From Nematopogon swammerdamellus (lineage: Eukaryota; Arthropoda; Insecta; Lepidoptera; Adelidae): 64,000 bases of DNA. Under the pieces are notes generated by a model. That model was given only the letters and a program-made list of their open reading frames with translations. It had not been told where the DNA came from and did not search any database. This document shows positions 58,991-64,000 of the stretch, piece after piece (the first letter of the stretch is position 1; every line of letters starts with the position of its first letter). The stretch is taken from assembly GCA_946902875.1 (NCBI GenBank), contig OX336342.1, positions 9,851,523-9,915,522 on the forward strand, read 5' to 3'. The translations under genes and the position numbers were made by a program.

Positions 58991-61037
58991 GACAAGATGC
59001 CGTGCATAAGTGCGACAGGTCAGTCAACTCTCACCTTGGCACGGTCCTTCCACCGAGTCATGCAGCAGGTGGGTCTTCGTGCCTTACTTGCTGCTTGTAT
59101 AGTTATCTTGTCCTAATACTTTGCTTAATGTGGTGGTCGCTGTTGTGCTGTAATTTACAAGAGTACTTGCAGCACAACACCGACTACTCTGCTTACCCCG
59201 ATTGTCGGGATACAGCGTGTCTATGTATGTATATGTATAATAATATTATAAATTAATAGACGTAATAATTTAAGTAAAGGTGTGCTCATATAACTGAATG
59301 ATCCGCATTAATTCGACTGAGTGAAACGTTAGTCGGAATGACTAATGATGGAAACGAGAATAAACGTCCGTTCACACTGAGAACGACTTCTGCAAGTGAA
59401 CTATTTAATTTTGGATTTACCTAATGTACATGTAATGTATGTACATATGTATCTAAAAAAACAAAGTATATTATTATGAATTTTTCAAAATTTTTCAGAA
59501 ATAATGAAAATACTGAATTATGCTGTAAAATATGACACAAGTGTTCAGAAATTATACCTATATGTTTTAGTCTTGAATTATATTTACCGATATAAATAAT
59601 TTCATTGTCATTACGAAAAAAGGGTGAGGTGCCGTGGGACACCCGAGAGAAGCGAAGCTTCTTACGCTTTGTATTTAAAATTCAATTATTAATGTAATTT
59701 TGCTCGGGATAGCCACATCTATGCGATATTCCTTTGAACTTATACAATGGTTAGACTTCAAAAGAATCTCTACAACACTATGGCGCTCAGTTAATACTAG
59801 CCAACGTTGAAGGAGCGTTACAACGTCCGTTCGTACTTTAGTGACGTTTCACTTTTTCTGAGATAGGTCCCCACCCCAAATGTGCGATAATAAGCTTCGC
59901 TTAAAAAAAAACACACACGCACAACTAACAGTTGACAAAATAGGTCCAACGGTATGCGTCGTATAAGCAGTATGTTGCTGCATGCCGGGTATTTCAGGGA
60001 GTTAATCTATATCGAAATGTGAATAGATTCCACAAAGGAAAAATCAAGTAGTTCTCCATATTTTTTGAGGTTAGGTATTTATGAAAATGTTCCATACATT
60101 TTCGTAAATACCAAATTTTTCTTTTTCAATTTCGCCCGTTTTTTTTCGGAATAGAATAATTTTTTGATACAGATCAATCCCCTGAAAGATTAGGCATGGT
60201 AAGAAAATCAACCTTACATGTATAACTTTTAAGATAATTTTGTAATAAAGAAATTTTTATTAGTAAACAAAACTAGAATAAGTAACTACATAAATCGCAG
60301 GTGACATGTCGAGTTAAAACACGGTTTAAAACTAAAGAAAAAAAAAGCAATCGATTGGCGATCATAAGAAAAACACATCGAACAGTTGATGAAATCGGTC
60401 CGTCTCTCTCAGTATGTAATCTAATCAATATTGCTTAAAATTTAAAAATCGTTTAGTGATCTACCGCATTGCCTCCCATTTTTTGTACGGCAATGTGTCC
60501 AACCCTTACGGAACGAGAGGCACGGGGAGGACTGAAAATATTTCGCAGTTTATAGCTACGGCAATTAAGTCCCCCCCTTCACCCACTCCGCCGTAGCTAC
60601 ACTACTGGTGCGGAGAGGGGGGAGGGGGGCACCGCCGCCGCCCGCCCCTCCGACTTGATGAGAGAGCGTCTAATGACGACTTAGTAACACTGAAAGAACG
60701 ATCAGGTGACGGCTACTGATTTCTGATTTACTTGAAACAATTAATTATGTTGTTTGGTATGGTGTTGAAAATTATATATATTATTTATTTCTTGATTTTT
60801 ATTATTTAAGATTTTTCTTAAGTTCTCATTCAACCTAAAGATTCATCTGAAAACATCCATAGATTGGTGAAGGATAAACGCTTCTTATTATACCCGCTGA
60901 ACAGTCACTACTCCGATTCTGGTCACGGACAGATATCGCATAAGGTTATCGCCAAGAACGTTATCGCCAAAGGGATGATGAATTTTGATCGTAACAGAAA
61001 TAAATACATAGTATACATACTTCATTACTTACGGTTG
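58991..61037. other. Intergenic/intronic stretch, nothing recognised
   Basis: Contains a small hairpin (about 60073-60112, GGTATTTATGAAAATG) and a GC-rich spot (60545-60660). No gene recognised. Confidence 0.4.
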
Positions 61038-61356
61038 TTAGGGTTCCGTAGCCAGCGACGCTGGCAGGGACCCTTATAAAATCGGCCAGGTGTCTGTCCG
61101 TTCGTCCGTCTGTGTGTCTGTCACACGTGCTGTCCGAGGTGATTTAGTCTGGAAGGTAAACCTCAAGAAATCTAAAAACAAAAATGTATGAAGTAGTTAG
61201 TATATTTAGTGTGGCGTTGTTTTTAAGTTTTTCGGTATTGTTAGGTTTAGATTATTATTAGTGCGCGGTACCATAGTACAGTATCCTTTTACAATTTTTT
61301 TTAATTTTTTTTTTATTGACAGCGCGACATTTGGCGCCGAGCCACCCATAAGGTGT

Positions 61357-62200
61357 CTAACGACGCCCATGGACATTCGGTCGTATGCGGGGGTTGCGAA
61401 TGCCATGCCGGCCCGACAGGTGCCCATTCACGCCCCTCTTGAAGGACCCGAGACTGTACTTGGGGGAAAATATATGGGCAGGGAGAGCGTTCCAGAGTTT
61501 ACCGGTTCTGTAGAGTAATGATCTGCAGAATCGATTGGTACGCATCCGCGGTAAGTCCAGCGTGTAGGGATGCAATCCCTGCCCAGTGCGCGTGGTGCGA
61601 AGGTGGAAAGGGGACGCCGGAATCGCATTAAACAGCTCCTCCGAGCACTCCCCATGGAATAAGCGATAGAACACACTTAGGGAGCCGACATCCCTACGGT
61701 GTTGCAGTGGTTCAAGATCGCAGGACACTTCGGGGTCCTACTAGTCGCACGGCTCGTCGCTGGATTGAGTCCAGAGGCGCAAGCTGGTATTTAGCAGAGC
61801 CATCCCACAGGTGCGAGCAGTACTCCAAGCAGGACCTGATCTGCGATTTATACAAAAGCAGCTTTTGGTCCGGCGTGAAGAACCGTCGCACCTTATTGAG
61901 TACGCCCAGCTTTTTAGAAGCCAGCTTGGCCTTCCCCTCGATATGGCGACGAAAGTTCAGGTCGTGCGACAGTTCGACTCCGAGGACCCCGAGGTGTTCG
62001 CTTAATTTAAGCGACGTGCCTTGGAATGAAGGAGCCGGTGTGAACGCCGCTCTCTTCGCACTGAACGCGCAAACTTGTGTCTTGGAAGCGTTGAACTCGA
62101 CCAAATTACTACGGCCCCATTCGGAAATAGAGCCGAGTGTGTGTTCGAGCTCAGACACTATGCCGGTACGGAACGACCGCGTACGGTGAGCGTACACCAT
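61357..62200 (-). pseudogene. Jockey-like LINE reverse transcriptase C terminus, frameshifted
   Basis: Two frames overlap. 62200-61712 begins just after the RT active-site region (SISEWGRSNLVEFNASKTQV, SCLEYCSHLWDGSAKYQL, RRAVRLV). 61728-61357 continues LEPLQHRRDVGSLSVFYRLF to LWNALPAHIF and NVHGRR. A one-base indel near 61735-61745 separates them. 5'-truncated. It is the better copy of the remnant at 207-420. Confidence 0.88.
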
Positions 62201-62914
62201 TGCGTATACGCACTCGCTATGCGTTCAAGAATATTTTGATAATCTTCTAGAAATGGCGTTTGTACTTCCCGCAATTCAAGTTATTGAAATTCTTAGCTTT
62301 CCGCTCCGTCAGTACCTAAGGTAAATGTACTATCATTTTGAAATCTTAGGCCTAGAACGCGATCTAGGTGTAGAACGTGGCTCGCAGTCCTATTCATAAT
62401 ATTTTGAGGCGTCTCAGGGAACATTAATTGTCAACTGGAGTCCCTTTTCATTGGGCATGCTAAGCTAGTCAGTTATTGAATGAATCCTTCCTTTGATCTG
62501 TTTTCTCGTGGGTTTGCATAACAGAGAATAGACCAAGCATAATTATATTTTGTCCTAGAAATGTAGATTTATATACCTATATTTAATGTTGCCGGCAATA
62601 CCAAAAGACATGTCGCCTAGTTCCAACAGGAATCACTTGGCACACTCTTTGGTGTAGCGGGTGTGTAGACTATTATATCTATTGGGTTTCATACAACATT
62701 TGGTAGGTACATATAATAAATGACGAACAAATCATTCTCGTAGTAATAAAGAGAAGACCCGTGCCTAGCAGTGAGCTAATGAAGGGATCGACGATTATGA
62801 AATTGAAAAGAACTGAAGCCGTGATAGACTGCAGTTGTTCTTGTTTGTATTATGTTTTTGTATCTCCGTTTCGTTTCGTTTCATTTCATTGAATAGTTAT
62901 TTATTCAATCGTAC
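62201..62914. other. Stretch with nothing recognised
   Basis: Short TTTCGTTTCATTTCATT run at 62866-62890. No gene. Confidence 0.4.
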
Positions 62915-63059
62915 ATGCATTACCATACCACACATTAACACATAGCAACATACAGATGTACAACAGAAAGGGTGTAGGTAGGCGCAGCATATGACCACTT
63001 TGCGAGTATCACAAGGGCCGCTGTTTTTAAGGCCCTGAGCCTACACTAATAATACAATT
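62915..63059. repeat. Dispersed repeat D, copy 2
   Basis: ACACATTAACACATAGCAAC and TGCGAGTATCACAAGGGCCG, as at 49124-49260. Confidence 0.8.
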
Positions 63060-63569
63060 TCATTTCATTTCAGTTCTTTGTCATTGTGATGGAATCACAC
63101 AAGGTAAAAAAGATAAATATATAGCCAATAGTAATTCAAAGCTAAATTATAGAACATTAAAACGTTTCATTAACAAAATAATTTATATTACAATTTAACT
63201 AATCACCTAATAAATTCAATCGTGACTGCACACTCCACTAAGAAATAAAATGGCGCGAACGGCCATTACAATACGACGCGCAATTAGACAAACAAGAAAT
63301 ATAATAACATCAGTTGGTTCGCATATAAAACACTATAGAGCGCCGAGGCGGGGAAGGTAGCATGAGGTAATCCTGACACGCGGTGAGAGGGGAACAAGAC
63401 ATGGGCGCGTACGAAACGGCGGAGAGGTGAGGTAAGAAGGCGCGCGTCTTGCGGGCGCGGGGTCAGAGATCGCGGTATCATCACGCCGTTTGAGCGAGGC
63501 ATGAGGTAGCGAGTCAAGGAGCGCGAGTAGTGATTATTTCGCTGCGAGTTGTTAGTATGAAAGAATGAA

Positions 63570-64000
63570 TTATTGTCAAGACACGATCGTGACACGCTCA
63601 TACTGCGGGGCCACCGTACGTTTTGTTCCTATGTGTCAGAAACGTGACAAGCTCATACTAATAATTTATTTTTATTTCCATACTAAATTTGTGTCAGGAC
63701 ACGAATGTGACACGGCCATACTACGAGGCCGCCGTTCGATTTGTTCCTGCATGACACAACCGTGTCCAGCACATACTAATTAATCTAATTTTATCTCCAT
63801 ACTAAAATAGTATCAGGACACGAATGTGACACGGCCATACTACGAGGCCACCGTTCGATTTGTTCGAGCGTGTCACAACCGTGTCCAGCCCATACTAAAA
63901 ATTAAATTCTATCTCCATACGAAATTTCGCTCTGTGACACGAACGTGTCACGGCCATACTACGAGGCAACCGAGCGTTTAGTTCCTGCGTGTCAAGAACG
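63570..64000. repeat. 119-bp-period satellite, runs off the window end
   Basis: CATACTACGAGG-type marker at 63597 (variant), 63716, 63835 and 63955, spacing 119-120 bp. Each unit holds GGACACGAATGTGACACG and, about 35 bp on, CGTGTCACAACCGTGTCC, a near-perfect 18-bp inverted pair. Confidence 0.93.

Noticed and set aside
61707..62189. 160-codon plus-strand frame
   Set aside because: Antisense shadow of the LINE reverse-transcriptase remnant on the minus strand.

Overview
The window is eukaryotic nuclear DNA, almost certainly from a moth or butterfly. It is AT-rich, carries spliced genes, and is dense in tRNA-derived SINEs, mariner, hAT-like and foldback elements and LINE 3' ends of kinds I associate with Lepidoptera. 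I ran no searches. Gene calls rest on translating the sequence, checking splice sites and phase by hand, and recognising protein families.

Two protein-coding genes are supported, both on the minus strand. (1) bigmax/Mlx (10996-17581): five exons join in frame into a complete 208-residue bHLH-leucine-zipper protein with an Mlx-type C-terminal dimerisation domain. The start is supported by an upstream in-frame stop. (2) A tolloid/BMP1-type astacin metalloprotease (26233-53939): 16 exons join in frame into 1046 residues, in the order partial prodomain, astacin protease, CUB1, CUB2, EGF1, CUB3, EGF2, CUB4, CUB5 and an acidic tail. The signal peptide and the start of the prodomain are not found and probably lie beyond 64000. 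The two genes are unrelated in function. bigmax is a transcription factor of the Mondo/Mlx sugar-sensing pathway. Tolloid is a secreted protease that cleaves chordin/Sog-like BMP antagonists and matrix proteins.

Region by region. 1-8980: LINE remnants, a hairpin MITE split by a 2.9-kb hAT-like element (3133-6065) with an exact 8-bp target duplication, and several SINEs. 8981-10877: a second hAT-like element (8-bp duplication GCTTACAG) packed with tandem repeats and ending 118 bp past the bigmax stop codon. 10996-17581: bigmax, with a 3-kb inverted-repeat element in its large intron that contains a foldback minisatellite. 17898-19511: a third hAT-like element just upstream of bigmax. 19512-26232: intergenic, with a TIR element, LINE ends, a MITE, a perfect hairpin and SINEs. 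26233-53939: tolloid, whose introns hold two broken mariners, about 600 bp of a perfect 6-bp repeat, and many SINEs and MITEs. 53940-64000: upstream of the known tolloid exons, with a 1.08-kb foldback element, palindromic MITEs, a broken Jockey-like LINE, and a 119-bp-period satellite that runs off the end of the window.

The most interesting non-coding structure is a SINE family, about 14 copies or fragments here, whose promoter head looks like a tRNA with a piece of 5S rRNA set inside it. The most interesting protein feature is a proline-rich insertion in tolloid CUB1, together with a changed calcium-site motif in the same domain.
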